From: Trypanosoma brucei gambiense DAL972
Taxonomy: Eukaryota; Euglenozoa; Kinetoplastea; Trypanosomatida; Trypanosomatidae
Direction: 5' to 3'
Length of the DNA: 64,000 nucleotides
Assembly: GCF_000210295.1 (NCBI RefSeq)
Contig: NC_026744.1
Location: forward strand, 620,001-684,000
Shown here in pieces: positions 10,036-20,213 of this stretch (position 1 is its first letter; every line of letters begins with the position of its first letter). A model generated the notes under the pieces. It made no database searches and had not been told where the DNA came from. It saw nothing but the letters and a program-made list of their open reading frames with translations. Position numbers and translations under genes: made by a program.

Positions 10036-12098
10036 GACCACTTCCGTTTGGTATCGTTTTCGTGTCCGTGGACGTTGGGGCGCTCGTGCACGTTGTGTGT
10101 AATGAAGTAAATTTGAAATAGATGAGTGGTTAGCGTCATAAAGCTGTGGGTAGCAAGTAATTTCGTGTCAGACGCGTCATTTGTTTTGTCGAGTCGTTTA
10201 CGGTGTGCCATCAATCGGAGTTTCTTTTTCCTTAAAAAAACTGTAGTTGATTCTTTAACGAAGGGTCCCGTGCTCCCTTACGGTGATGCGTTCATACGCT
10301 GTGCAAGAGTAAAAGGAGGGGGGTGGGGTAAGAAAGTTTGATTATTATTATTACTACTACTTGTGGAAGGCTTTGAGTGAACTGTGGAGAAGTGTCGTGC
10401 CTAACGAGTCGGTGTTTACCCCAACGGCATGATGGCGGTGCTTCGGTAAAACTCGTACCATACGATGAGGGGAAGCAACGAGAGGCGCATAAAATGTTGA
10501 AGAAATGACTGGGTAATTAAGTATCTAATTAAAGAATACTAAATATCTTTTGATACCGCTAGGAGTGTAACAACACGAAACTTGTGTATGTATTTGTGGT
10601 GTCGCTTCAGATACGAGTGAAGTGAAGGGAAGAAGAGGAGACCGATGGCGTGCCGGCGGCAGTAAATGGTTGGAAAGAAACAAAAGGTGCGTTTTTGTGT
10701 CTTTTTCGGAATTGATAGTAATGAGAGGAAGTCGGGGATCTGTGGGTCTTATGATTTTTCGTTCACATGGTTCTGCAGTAACGTGTTTCAACAGTACTTT
10801 TTTTTTTCCTTGTGTTTGGAGTCTCCTCACCACTGTTTTTTCCTGCGACTTCCTCTCATTGCCCCTCCCTTTACTGTTGAGACTTTGTGGTGCGGTTGCT
10901 AGAGAGGGTTAAAGGGGAGAGGAAAAAAAAGAGAGAATAGGGATGAAGGCACTACGGGCGTTTACGTGCGACTGCACGAACGAGTCGTGGTTTGTTTCCC
11001 TAAAACATTTACGCTTCTATACGCATTAGCACGCACCCAAATATATAGTCAAGACAACATTGGTTACTTTTGTGAGTACTGTTGCCTAACCGCCAATATT
11101 TCCCTATTTTGGACTTCTCGTCGTTGCACTCCCACACATATCTAACTGAAATCACATCTACACACTCATCTGTCGTAGTTCCTCTTTTTTATTTTCCTTT
11201 ATATCTTCTGGGATGTGGGGTTCTGTCCCTTTTCCCTGAGTTTTGTCCCGGGGGGGGGGGGGGGCCGAGGCGCTTTACGACCCTTGCGTTGATCTTAATT
11301 CCCCTCTCCATTATACTTCTTCGTCTTTCCATTTTCTTTTTTGCTTCACCGGAGGCGATCCCCCTCAAGAGGAGTTTCATTCTCTTTTGACTATATTCAT
11401 TCATATAAAGGAAGTACTCGTATTTGTACTGGATGGTGTCACGTACAGCTCTTAACATGATCCAGTTGGAAGATCACTAACGGTTGGGGAAGAGGGGGGG
11501 GGGGCGGAGGGACATTGCCACAATTTGAAATTGTCGGGGCTGTTCTCTGTTCTCTCTTTCCCGTTTCTGTTGTATTTAATGATCATGTCGTTAGGAAAGT
11601 AGCGAATGGAGGTATTTATTGCGAATTCGTTCGGTTTGTCACGACTTAACGTGCGGTAACCGATGAATGTGGAAGAGTACAGCTTTTAATCATCGACACG
11701 TGATGCTAGGGTTGGTTGTTTGGTGTACGGGGACTGCATACAGCGTTGAAGGTGATACGAATTAAAGACTTCGTGTGGGAGCCAAGGATGCGGTGTTTGG
11801 GGATTCGTTTTTTTATTTCTTTCGTTTACGTTGTCAACTTTTGGTTGGACGTGCCGGGGTGTTCGAATACGTTAAGCGCTCCGCACCCTTCGTGCCTTTG
11901 TTGTCAGGTTCGTATCGGTAGCGTTGCTCTGTGTTGAAGTGTGTTCATTATTTTTTTTTTTTTGGGGGGTGGCTATTAGCTAACGGACACGCAGATATAA
12001 ATGAATATATATATGTACTCATGTACCATTGTATTCATCACCAGACACATTTGAAGACTAACTGCTCTTTTCATGTATTTTTTCTCCTATTAAAGAAT
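10036..12098 (+). other. Intergenic region of about 2 kb with G-runs
   Basis: No defensible gene. Notable simple sequences are a run of 15 G (11250-11264), a run of 11 G (11494-11504) and a T-run near 11949-11961 followed by G6. The only ORFs here have non-coding composition (long F, S and C runs from T-rich DNA). Confidence 0.5.
12068..12095 (+). promoter_or_regulatory. Candidate spliced-leader acceptor just before the ATG at 12099
   Basis: A T/C-rich tract ends in AG at 12094-12095, only three nt before the ATG at 12099. An alternative acceptor is the AG at about 11978-11979 after the T-run, which would leave a 5' UTR with several upstream ATGs. Which one is used cannot be told from sequence. 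Confidence 0.4.
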
Positions 12099-15000
12099 AT
12101 GTATAAGCAGCACACGAACTTTGCGGCGGCAAACACTCCCCTCTTCACGCAGCTGTTCGGTTCTGTTGCTGCAGACACCTCGAAACCACAGCAGCGAGTC
12201 GAAAAGGACACTTCAGAAGAATTTAATCGGCGTAATTCGGAGGATCCGGCTCAGCTTTCCCGTGGAAGAATTGTGGAGATGCAGTCGTCTGGAAGTAAAC
12301 GTTACCAAACTGCTGATAGTGCTACTCAAACCACTCTGCCATGTAGCAAGGTTGTTGGATCAAATACCGAGGAACCAACCCAGAACTTCTTACGACCCTG
12401 CCAACCTCAGGAAGTTGGACCGCCGCCGTGTGCTGAATTCAAACCGATGGATGTTGAAGGCGGGGCTGATATCTCCGTGGAAGATGATGTACCTGCATGG
12501 AAGAAACCCACAATTCCCTTCCGGAAGATGATGCAAGAGTTGGAAAAGCGCTTCCACGAGCAAATGGATGTGCACCGCGGGCTTAAGTCTACGATGGAGC
12601 GCCTTGATGTTCTCCGAAGTGAAATTTCTCTCTACCAAGCTGAACAACGCACAGCAAAGTTGGCCGAAGCATTGCACCAGAAAAATGCTTATTCGATTGA
12701 AAGAGCTGCGCAACTCTCTGCTTCCGCTCATGCTTATGCGGAATCCCTCTCTGCGTCTTCTCCAAAGCCGCCTCCTGCAATCACCACCGCTCCACCCCAG
12801 CAACAAACGAAGGCGGCTGCTTCCGAGACCACCCCGTTTCTCAAAAGCATTTTGGAGTCTTATCAGAAGGAGCGCGAGGGCAAGACACGTGGGAGGAATG
12901 GAGAAGCCACTGATGTTCCCGTGAAGAAGGCGTTGTCTGTGGATATTATTCGTCAGCCGGAAGAACCGCTTCCGTACAAGCGCGTATATTATGTGCCTGT
13001 TGTGGAGGAGAAACCTAATAGTGTGAGCGCCGTCAGGGAAGATGGTGTAAATGATGTTAACTCAACAGCGAGAGAAGGGAATGGAGCAAGAGCTTCCACT
13101 TCTTCCGTTAGTGTCGTTGCCGCAGGCCCTTCAGCGGCATCAAATTCCGAAATTTCTATTGAAAGCGGCGGTGTATCAGCGAACACTTCTGTGGGGAGCT
13201 CTGAAGGGGGCACGAATGTGATTTCTCAGAGCTTGGACACGGATCAGGTAAGTGAAACCAGATCCCTATCCGCTGCATCCTCCAGAAATTCACCTCCCTC
13301 TTCAACATCTTCGACACCATCCGTTAATGAGCTTTCCGCCTCAACGGGGCATTCATCCATCGCCGACGAGACTGGAAGCAGCATTAAAAGCTCTCACTCG
13401 ACTAATATCCTCGCCACGCGAAATGAAGGCAAAGCGGAACCGCTGGTGACGACACTTAAAGAATTTTATCGTGCCTGTGGAAATGCCAACCGTCTCATGC
13501 AGGCCCTACTTGGAAAAAATATTCGCCTGACAGCGGTAACGCCAAAAAAGAAAGGAGACGCATATAAAGAGAGGGAAGAGCACTCTGCCTCGTCCGAAAG
13601 TAGCGATAGCCGAAATGTGAGACAGAGTGAAAAACCCGAGTGGTTGGCTGCTTTGAAGCGCGATGTGAGAGATATTCGGAAGCTCCGACGATTTATTGAT
13701 CGCATGAAGCGGAATATTAAGTCGATTGACTGCCATCACCGTGCTCAGGAAGTGCGGCGAAAACTGTTTGTGAAAGCACAGCGGCTCGCAAAAGCACAAC
13801 GACGGGTTCGGAACAACATGGATGTGGTGTCGGACGTTATGGATGAAATCGCGGACATAATTAGAAGTGATGCCAGTGGAGCTGGTGATGAAGACGAGGT
13901 GGTGGATGATATTTCTGTAGCATTTTATGCGGAGGGTAGCGACAGCATCATGGATGAAGTTGATGATGATTTTAACTTCGGCGGAACGACACGAAGTGGA
14001 GGCGGCATCTCAGATGAGGTGGATGATGAGGTGGTGGACGAGCTGCAGCAGAGTCGCTTAGGGAGTGCTGATGATGATGTCGTAACCGATGTTGTCAGTG
14101 AACTCAGCTGGGCAAAGGAGGAAAGTGATTTTGCCGAGGCGCTCGCGGAAGTGAGTGACATCAATGACTTGTTGGATGACGAAGTTCCTCTTCCTGATGA
14201 GGAATCTCTGATGGACGATGTTGTTGATGAGGATCTACCACCTGCTTCCTCTATAGAAACAGAAGGGAGTATTGAAGACCGTGTCGCGGCCGCTGGTGTT
14301 GATGATGTCGCTGATAGCGTTATCAGTGGCGCCGTCGACGGCATTGTTGATGATGTTGAGGATGCTGCCTCGTCCGCCGTGATCACTGAGGAGTCGAGTG
14401 CCGATAATGCTGACGTGTCCAGCGTTATGCCGGCTTCTTCCGCTTCTACCCGATCGTCAAAAGACACTGAGGATAGCGTGAAGCGTATGAGAGATATGAG
14501 TAGGAGCAGAATTTATGATGATACAGAATCGGCGGAGAGTGCTCTTAATGAACTTGAACGCGCTATGAGGATACCGACGAAGCAGCGGTCGCTGTCAAGT
14601 TCTGGGGCTCACCCGGTAAACTTCTTGGGGCTGGACATACAAAATGCGATGAGTGCCGAAACCCTTGTAACCGAGGAATTAAAGGACGGATACGTGGTCA
14701 GGTCCGACTCTCATACATGGGAAAGCACTCTCCATAATGACGTTGCTTTCCCCCCTGCTCCCGCCGATATTACCCTCAGTGCTGATATAAACACGAACCC
14801 ACCCACTCTGCGAAGTCTTTCCACGCCGACGAGCGTTGCTTCAGTGGCGGGTCTACCAGTGAAGGCTCCAGGTTGCGCTAATTACGCAACCGATGATATC
14901 GTTGCTCAGCTTAACTGGAAGGAACGGCAGCTGCTTCTATTTGAGAAGATTCACCCCAAAACGATGTGGACTCAGGCAGAGACTGAGGACACACCAGCGG

Positions 15001-15206
15001 ATGCGGAGGGGCCCGTCGAGGGTCGAGCGGGGTACCACTGGGGAATGTTAGAGACGCTCCTTCAGTATCGCTTTGCCCTTAATGCCGTCGACGAAGCTCA
15101 TGATGACATTACTGATTACGTTGATGATTTCGAAGACATTATCTTTGATGATTACGATGCCGAGGAGAAGAGTTCGTCAGGTGCTTCTGAAGGCCCCGCT
15201 ACCTGA
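12099..15206 (+). CDS. Acidic low-complexity protein with coiled coils, function unknown
   Basis: The protein has 1035 residues from the ATG at 12099; I do not recognise it. After about 80 polar residues there is a helical region near residues 130-190 (MQELEKRFHEQMDVHRGL onward) with coiled-coil character. A Ser/Thr/Ala/Pro-rich linker with little order follows. A basic helical block lies around residues 525-580 (KRDVRDIRKLRRFIDRMKR). The long strongly acidic segment at about 580-770 repeats D/E-V-V-D-D-type motifs (DEVDDEVVDELQQSRLG, DDVVTDVVSEL). The C-terminus has an aromatic patch (LNWKERQLLLFEKIHPKTMW) and then more acidic sequence. The frame is open upstream to 11931 but starts there with GTG and reads T-rich 5' UTR. 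A scaffold or cytoskeleton-linked role is possible but not shown. Confidence 0.75.
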   Translation: MYKQHTNFAAANTPLFTQLFGSVAADTSKPQQRVEKDTSEEFNRRNSEDPAQLSRGRIVEMQSSGSKRYQTADSATQTTLPCSKVVGSNTEEPTQNFLRPCQPQEVGPPPCAEFKPMDVEGGADISVEDDVPAWKKPTIPFRKMMQELEKRFHEQMDVHRGLKSTMERLDVLRSEISLYQAEQRTAKLAEALHQKNAYSIERAAQLSASAHAYAESLSASSPKPPPAITTAPPQQQTKAAASETTPFLKSILESYQKEREGKTRGRNGEATDVPVKKALSVDIIRQPEEPLPYKRVYYVPVVEEKPNSVSAVREDGVNDVNSTAREGNGARASTSSVSVVAAGPSAASNSEISIESGGVSANTSVGSSEGGTNVISQSLDTDQVSETRSLSAASSRNSPPSSTSSTPSVNELSASTGHSSIADETGSSIKSSHSTNILATRNEGKAEPLVTTLKEFYRACGNANRLMQALLGKNIRLTAVTPKKKGDAYKEREEHSASSESSDSRNVRQSEKPEWLAALKRDVRDIRKLRRFIDRMKRNIKSIDCHHRAQEVRRKLFVKAQRLAKAQRRVRNNMDVVSDVMDEIADIIRSDASGAGDEDEVVDDISVAFYAEGSDSIMDEVDDDFNFGGTTRSGGGISDEVDDEVVDELQQSRLGSADDDVVTDVVSELSWAKEESDFAEALAEVSDINDLLDDEVPLPDEESLMDDVVDEDLPPASSIETEGSIEDRVAAAGVDDVADSVISGAVDGIVDDVEDAASSAVITEESSADNADVSSVMPASSASTRSSKDTEDSVKRMRDMSRSRIYDDTESAESALNELERAMRIPTKQRSLSSSGAHPVNFLGLDIQNAMSAETLVTEELKDGYVVRSDSHTWESTLHNDVAFPPAPADITLSADINTNPPTLRSLSTPTSVASVAGLPVKAPGCANYATDDIVAQLNWKERQLLLFEKIHPKTMWTQAETEDTPADAEGPVEGRAGYHWGMLETLLQYRFALNAVDEAHDDITDYVDDFEDIIFDDYDAEEKSSSGASEGPAT

Positions 15207-15940
15207 AGGTGCGTTGGGAAGCCGGGACATTATTGAATGCGGAGCGTCCAGCAGTGTGATGCCACTGTTGTTCTTTTATCGACTCAAAGTGCATTGTTGA
15301 GTCCAAACTTGGTGTCGGGTGAGTGTGTGCGTGCACACCTAAGACACACCGCTATAGAATTGGAAATACACAAATGTACACGTAGACGCGCGATCTTCAC
15401 CTACATTATGAATTGCACATCTTTCCATTTGCTACTCATTATTTTATAAATATTTCACTTTGCTTTGGCACCATTCAAAGCAAATCCCATACACCTACAC
15501 ACTATAGATGCATATATTAGATGTTTTCATGGACTGCCCCGCCAGTATCTTCCATTTGTCCCTTCCAGAGGGATATAAGAACCATTTTTTTGTTTTTTTT
15601 ACTTTAAATGCTCATGTATTGTGTTTCCACTATAATCCTCGCCACACCACTGTTCAGGAATAACCGATTTTGTGTACTGGCGATCCGTTACAACTTTTTT
15701 TTCCCGTATCTTTTATTTTCCGTCTTTTGCCGAAGCGATATTTGAAACCGCTGAGGAGACGAGGTGCCCCCCAAAACCGCTAGCGCGCTTACTTTATTCG
15801 GCTGGTACTCCTCGCACTGGGGCATTAAATCTCCTTGATTAAGTTGTGGTATTACGTGATTGTGGTCGCTACGCAAAAAAAAAAAACACATTTACCGTAG
15901 GGTGGGGGGGGGATAAGGGGGCCAATTGTCTCTAGTGTAG
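15207..15940 (+). other. Intergenic region
   Basis: A T/C-rich tract (about 15692-15730) followed by AG at 15734-15735 is the likely trans-splice acceptor for strumpellin, giving a 5' UTR of about 205 nt. A homopolymer A-run (about 15876-15887) and a G-run (about 15903-15911) lie in that UTR. I see nothing else. Confidence 0.5.
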
Positions 15941-18900
15941 ATGAGCCAACAAAAGGGGAAGAAACATCGCTCGGACTTTCTCAATGACGACTGTGGTCAG
16001 AGTGCATTGCAGCTCGCAGCACGTGGTAGTGCAATCATCGTGGAGTTGCTTCGCCTTTCGCAACACATACCACGGGAGTTTGTGCATCCAGAGGAGTCGG
16101 AATACGCGGCGATCATAAGTGACTTCTCCTACTTCAAGGCAACAGAGGCATTCGAGGAGAACATTTCTAAATCTGAGGTGCTACTTCAGAGGGATGAGGT
16201 CTTCGGCAATACCCATGTGGAGTTTCTTGACCGCTGCTTCAAGTTGTTTCGCGGTGTATTTGGTTACGTAGTGGAACTCAACCGATTCGTGGAGGAAATA
16301 CTCGATGGTATGTACGTCTCACACACTATTGAGTCCATCTTGGCAGATATCGATGGCAAGCAAATTCTTTGTGAAATATATCACCTCTACGGAGTTATGC
16401 TACTACTGCTTGACCACAGATTTGGTGGGAAAATACGGGAGTATATTCTCGTTAGTTACATACGCTATAAGGGGACTAGTGAGCCGAACATGATGGATGT
16501 GACGAGTTTGTGCCGCACAACCGGGTACCGTTGCGACTCAGCAAATGGGCTACCGCCGAATTACCCATTATCATACTTCAATCGCGTTCCAGTTGACAAA
16601 AAGGTCGTTGGAACCATTATTGGTCGTATTCGATCCGATGACATTTATCAGATGTCGTACAACTTTCCGGTGCCCGAGCACCGTAGCGCTGCTTTGTCTT
16701 TACAAGGAGCTGTGTTGTACGTGCTTCTTTTTTTCAAACCTGAGATACTCCAACATGAGGGGCCCGTTATGCGTGAAATTGTGGACAAACACTTCGCTGA
16801 TAATTGGATCATTAACTACTACATGGGATTCACCGTGGACCTTATGGTGGCATGGCGTGAGTTCCCAGCCGCGAGGAATGCCATCAGTGGCACTGTGACT
16901 TTGGAAAACATTGGATATTATATGACACGGCAACGGCAGAGCATGTCGAGCGTGTACGATTCAATCGAGGAGGTTCTCCGCCAAGGAGTTCTCACCGAGC
17001 AGTACGTGTTGGACAATATTCATTCCACATTGCTTCCACTCATTCGCGAGGCGAATGTTGTGCTGCGTTGGTTTGTGCTACACACACACCGACTTGATGG
17101 CCGCAATTTCTATCATGAGAAAAGTAGACAAATTTACGAAATGATTGCTGGGTGCGTAAGGGACGATGATATCATCATGTTGCTTCTGCGCACAGCTCAG
17201 CTAGAGTTTACTCTGCGAGCCATGTTTGCGAACCTGTTGAAGCAGAAAAGAGCCCGCTGGGAATCCTCCCGACAGGAGGGGGCAATGAAAATGGCCAAAT
17301 TGTCCACTTTTTTCTCGGGAAAGCACGTTTTGAGTGATGACATGTGCGACCCGCAGCTGGAGGCGTGGTTTATGGAGATATCGCAAAGAATCGAGGGTTT
17401 GGAATATGCTAACAGTACCATTGCCAGCAGGAAGATTCAAAAACTGATAAAGGCTTTGGAAAATGTGCAAGAGTTTCATCAGGTTGATAGCAACTTACAG
17501 GTGATTCAATTTGTACAAGACACTCGTTTCCTTCTACTCCAAATGATACGTTACATCAATATTGAGAATAAAGTTCTTATTACCATTGCCACTGTTGGGG
17601 ATGTCTCCTACGCCTGGGAGAGTATGGCATACTACAACAATTATGTAATTGCAATGCAGTTGAAGATTAAGCAGAAACCTGATCTTGCAGTGCAGATGCG
17701 CGCAGTTTTCATGAAACTGGCGTCGCTGCTCGAGCTGCCATGCAATCGGATCGATCAAGGAGCGCAGAATGATGCACGCCTTCTAGTAGCCCTTGAAAGC
17801 ACCTCTGAGTATTACTCTGGGGAGTTGGTGGCCTTTGCTCGACGAGTTCTGCACATTATCCCTACTTCCATTTTCAGTATTCTCCGACAGGTTATGGACA
17901 TTCTTACCAACCACCTACATGAGTGCCCAACGAAACTGGCAAGGAAAGAAATGAAGGGGCAAAGTCAACTGAACGTGCGGAAAGCACTTTCGACTCACAC
18001 AGCTGACATTGTGAAATACGCAAGCGGCATTTTGGCGATGGAAAGTACACTTGTCGGGATTATCCAGGTGGATCCTCATCAGCTTCTTGAAGATGGCATA
18101 AGGAAGGAACTTCTTCAACAAATAACGATGGAATTACACAACTCACTTCTCTTCGACGCGAAAAAACCGCCTTCGGCCGCCTCCTTTAATGAGGGGCTTG
18201 CTCGGCTCGCTCAAAAGTTGAACGGCATTCGCGCCTCCTTCGAGTACATTCAGGATTATGTAAATGTACACGGTCTTAGGATTTGGTTGGAAGAGTTCTC
18301 ACGGATTGTGAACTTTAACGTGGAGATGGAGTGTAATGCGTTTTTACAAAAGAAGTTATATCCATGGGAATCACAGTATCAGTCGGAGAGTATTCCCATC
18401 CCTTACTTCGAGCCAACACCTGGTCGATCAACATACAGTTTTCTTGGAGGAATTTCGCAGCATCTCATTGCCATCACTGACCCCTCACACGCCCTTTTCC
18501 TCAAGTCATATGGGGCTTGGTTCGAACGCAACTCACTCGAGGAAGTTGTTGGCTCACGAACCTTTGCTAGCATAGGAGAAGCCATCGGTTCCATGGGGCT
18601 CGTTGCACTTGACAGGATGTTGTGCTTCATTATTGCGAAGAACCTACAGCAATTGCTGAAGACCATTCGGGCCACTTTAGAGCCGTTGGAAGAAACGGTT
18701 ATGAACCTGGCGGAGGAACTTTTTTCCAGTAGCCATGACCCTAGGAAGCTTATTGAAATTTACGAAAAACTGATGAAGTTGATCAATAGCAGTGGCGGTG
18801 AGGGTAGTGTCCCCCTGGAGACGAAGGAATACAACAATCGCGTTGTGATTAAGGACCACCTGGCCGAGGTGACAAAACTTATGGTGCTCGTTGGAAGGAT

Positions 18901-19594
18901 CCAGATCATGCGTGTGATGATTGCGCACGAGCTCCGTTCGTTTTGTAAACTTAATAGCGGCTCGCTCTTTGCTGCCTTATCTACGGTTAATGAAGCTCTG
19001 CTGACAGACCTGCAGCATCACTATCATAGTCCCGATTCCCATCCGATGCCGGGTGAAATTATAAACGCTGTTTCGCCTTTTCTGGACTGTGCTGGTATAA
19101 GTGACGCTTTGACGAAAGTGTACGTTACATCCAAACCAATCCCATCGTTTGTGTTTTACCTGATTGCTCTCACATTACGAAACATACCGCGAATGCGTTA
19201 CGATGATAAACTCGCCTCCATGGTGCCGTCAGAACTCAAGTACCTGCTGGATCCTGAGGCCCTTGTCATTGCTCTTGCTTTACTCCTGAAACAATTTCAT
19301 TCAGATCAGCTGGTTCTGTTTTTGAACCACCTTTCCCGCGTGGTATGTGCTGTCGTCCGAAACTTTTACGAAGATTCGCAGCAACAACAACAACAGAAAC
19401 AAAAGCAAAAGAAGAAGGATAGTGGTCCACAACAAAGGCTGGATGATATCCTGCCCGAAGACGCCGAGAAAATAGTGCACGTAATTCACGGAGTGGCAGA
19501 AGCCACAGGGGCCCCCGCCTTAGATCTTCACCGCATGTTTCCGGCCCCGCTCTCTGGAGATTTTCGGTTGCCCGTTACTAAAGGAAAAGGCTGA
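15941..19594 (+). CDS. WASH complex subunit strumpellin (WASHC5 homologue)
   Basis: The protein has 1217 residues; human strumpellin has 1159. The first 300 residues can be aligned by eye with the family: CGQSALQLAARGSAIIVELLRLS, IISDFSYFK, DGKQILCEIYHLYGVMLLLLD, SNYP-like PPNYPLSYFNRVP, IIGRIRSDDIY and the PLPEHRS-like PVPEHRSAAL. Similarity continues to the C-terminus, helical throughout. Strumpellin is a core member of the WASH regulatory complex, which activates Arp2/3 actin nucleation on endosomes for retromer-linked sorting. The other WASH subunits are not in this window. A trypanosome-specific Q/K-rich insert lies near residue 1150 (QQQQQQKQKQKKKD) before a short C-terminal end. The ATG at 15941 directly precedes conserved sequence, so the start is well supported. 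Confidence 0.93.
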   Translation: MSQQKGKKHRSDFLNDDCGQSALQLAARGSAIIVELLRLSQHIPREFVHPEESEYAAIISDFSYFKATEAFEENISKSEVLLQRDEVFGNTHVEFLDRCFKLFRGVFGYVVELNRFVEEILDGMYVSHTIESILADIDGKQILCEIYHLYGVMLLLLDHRFGGKIREYILVSYIRYKGTSEPNMMDVTSLCRTTGYRCDSANGLPPNYPLSYFNRVPVDKKVVGTIIGRIRSDDIYQMSYNFPVPEHRSAALSLQGAVLYVLLFFKPEILQHEGPVMREIVDKHFADNWIINYYMGFTVDLMVAWREFPAARNAISGTVTLENIGYYMTRQRQSMSSVYDSIEEVLRQGVLTEQYVLDNIHSTLLPLIREANVVLRWFVLHTHRLDGRNFYHEKSRQIYEMIAGCVRDDDIIMLLLRTAQLEFTLRAMFANLLKQKRARWESSRQEGAMKMAKLSTFFSGKHVLSDDMCDPQLEAWFMEISQRIEGLEYANSTIASRKIQKLIKALENVQEFHQVDSNLQVIQFVQDTRFLLLQMIRYINIENKVLITIATVGDVSYAWESMAYYNNYVIAMQLKIKQKPDLAVQMRAVFMKLASLLELPCNRIDQGAQNDARLLVALESTSEYYSGELVAFARRVLHIIPTSIFSILRQVMDILTNHLHECPTKLARKEMKGQSQLNVRKALSTHTADIVKYASGILAMESTLVGIIQVDPHQLLEDGIRKELLQQITMELHNSLLFDAKKPPSAASFNEGLARLAQKLNGIRASFEYIQDYVNVHGLRIWLEEFSRIVNFNVEMECNAFLQKKLYPWESQYQSESIPIPYFEPTPGRSTYSFLGGISQHLIAITDPSHALFLKSYGAWFERNSLEEVVGSRTFASIGEAIGSMGLVALDRMLCFIIAKNLQQLLKTIRATLEPLEETVMNLAEELFSSSHDPRKLIEIYEKLMKLINSSGGEGSVPLETKEYNNRVVIKDHLAEVTKLMVLVGRIQIMRVMIAHELRSFCKLNSGSLFAALSTVNEALLTDLQHHYHSPDSHPMPGEIINAVSPFLDCAGISDALTKVYVTSKPIPSFVFYLIALTLRNIPRMRYDDKLASMVPSELKYLLDPEALVIALALLLKQFHSDQLVLFLNHLSRVVCAVVRNFYEDSQQQQQQKQKQKKKDSGPQQRLDDILPEDAEKIVHVIHGVAEATGAPALDLHRMFPAPLSGDFRLPVTKGKG

Positions 19595-20213
19595 CCACTT
19601 TTATTGCTTTCAGTGGCTCTTCTCGACAATAATCCACTTGCTCCTTGCGACTTTTTTTGTATGACCTGTCGGTTTGCTACATTACTGTTTTTTGTTTTTG
19701 CTAGTAGCTGTTGCCGTGTCTTCCCTCGGAGTTAACTTCTCTGCGATCCCTGAGAAATGAAAAGGCTTCACTGTTTGTGTGCTACAGTTGTATCGGCTGA
19801 TGCGGAGGAATGAATGAAATGGATTACATAAACTTGTTCTCTGTTGTTGCACTTCTACGTTTGTGAGAGGTTATGTGCTTCCGCAATAGGAAGTGCCGCC
19901 TCCCTGCTGCCGTTGGTCCTTGCGATAATTCACCGCAAACCTATCACCTGTGCTCCGCCCTCGTTTCGTCTATTCTTGTTTTTCGTGCGCAAACTTTCTC
20001 CAACGTGTTCCTGCACTTGCTTGGTCGTGGGTTCATTCTTTTGACGGCCTGTTGGAATCGCCCCAAATGGATGTGCGTCCAAAAGAGTTTAGGAGGGCGT
20101 TGAAGTAAGTACAAAGGGGAGGGAAGCAACCACCATCGTTAAATTTCGGCAAGAATATATATATATATATATATAAGTGGTCAAAGGCAGAGAAAAGGAG
20201 GCAAGTTGAGGTT
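19595..20213 (+). other. Intergenic region with AT microsatellite
   Basis: This stretch holds the strumpellin 3' UTR and the UBA4 5' region. An (AT)n tract at 20154-20174 sits only 40 nt before the UBA4 start codon. The likely acceptor is the first AG (20084-20085) after a T/C-rich stretch at about 19960-20045. I see no RNA gene. Confidence 0.5.

Noticed and set aside
13925..14467. 180-codon minus-strand ORF opposite the acidic protein
   Set aside because: It is the antisense of the GAT/GAG-rich acidic repeat and yields Ser/Thr-only low complexity; the sense frame is 1035 codons long.
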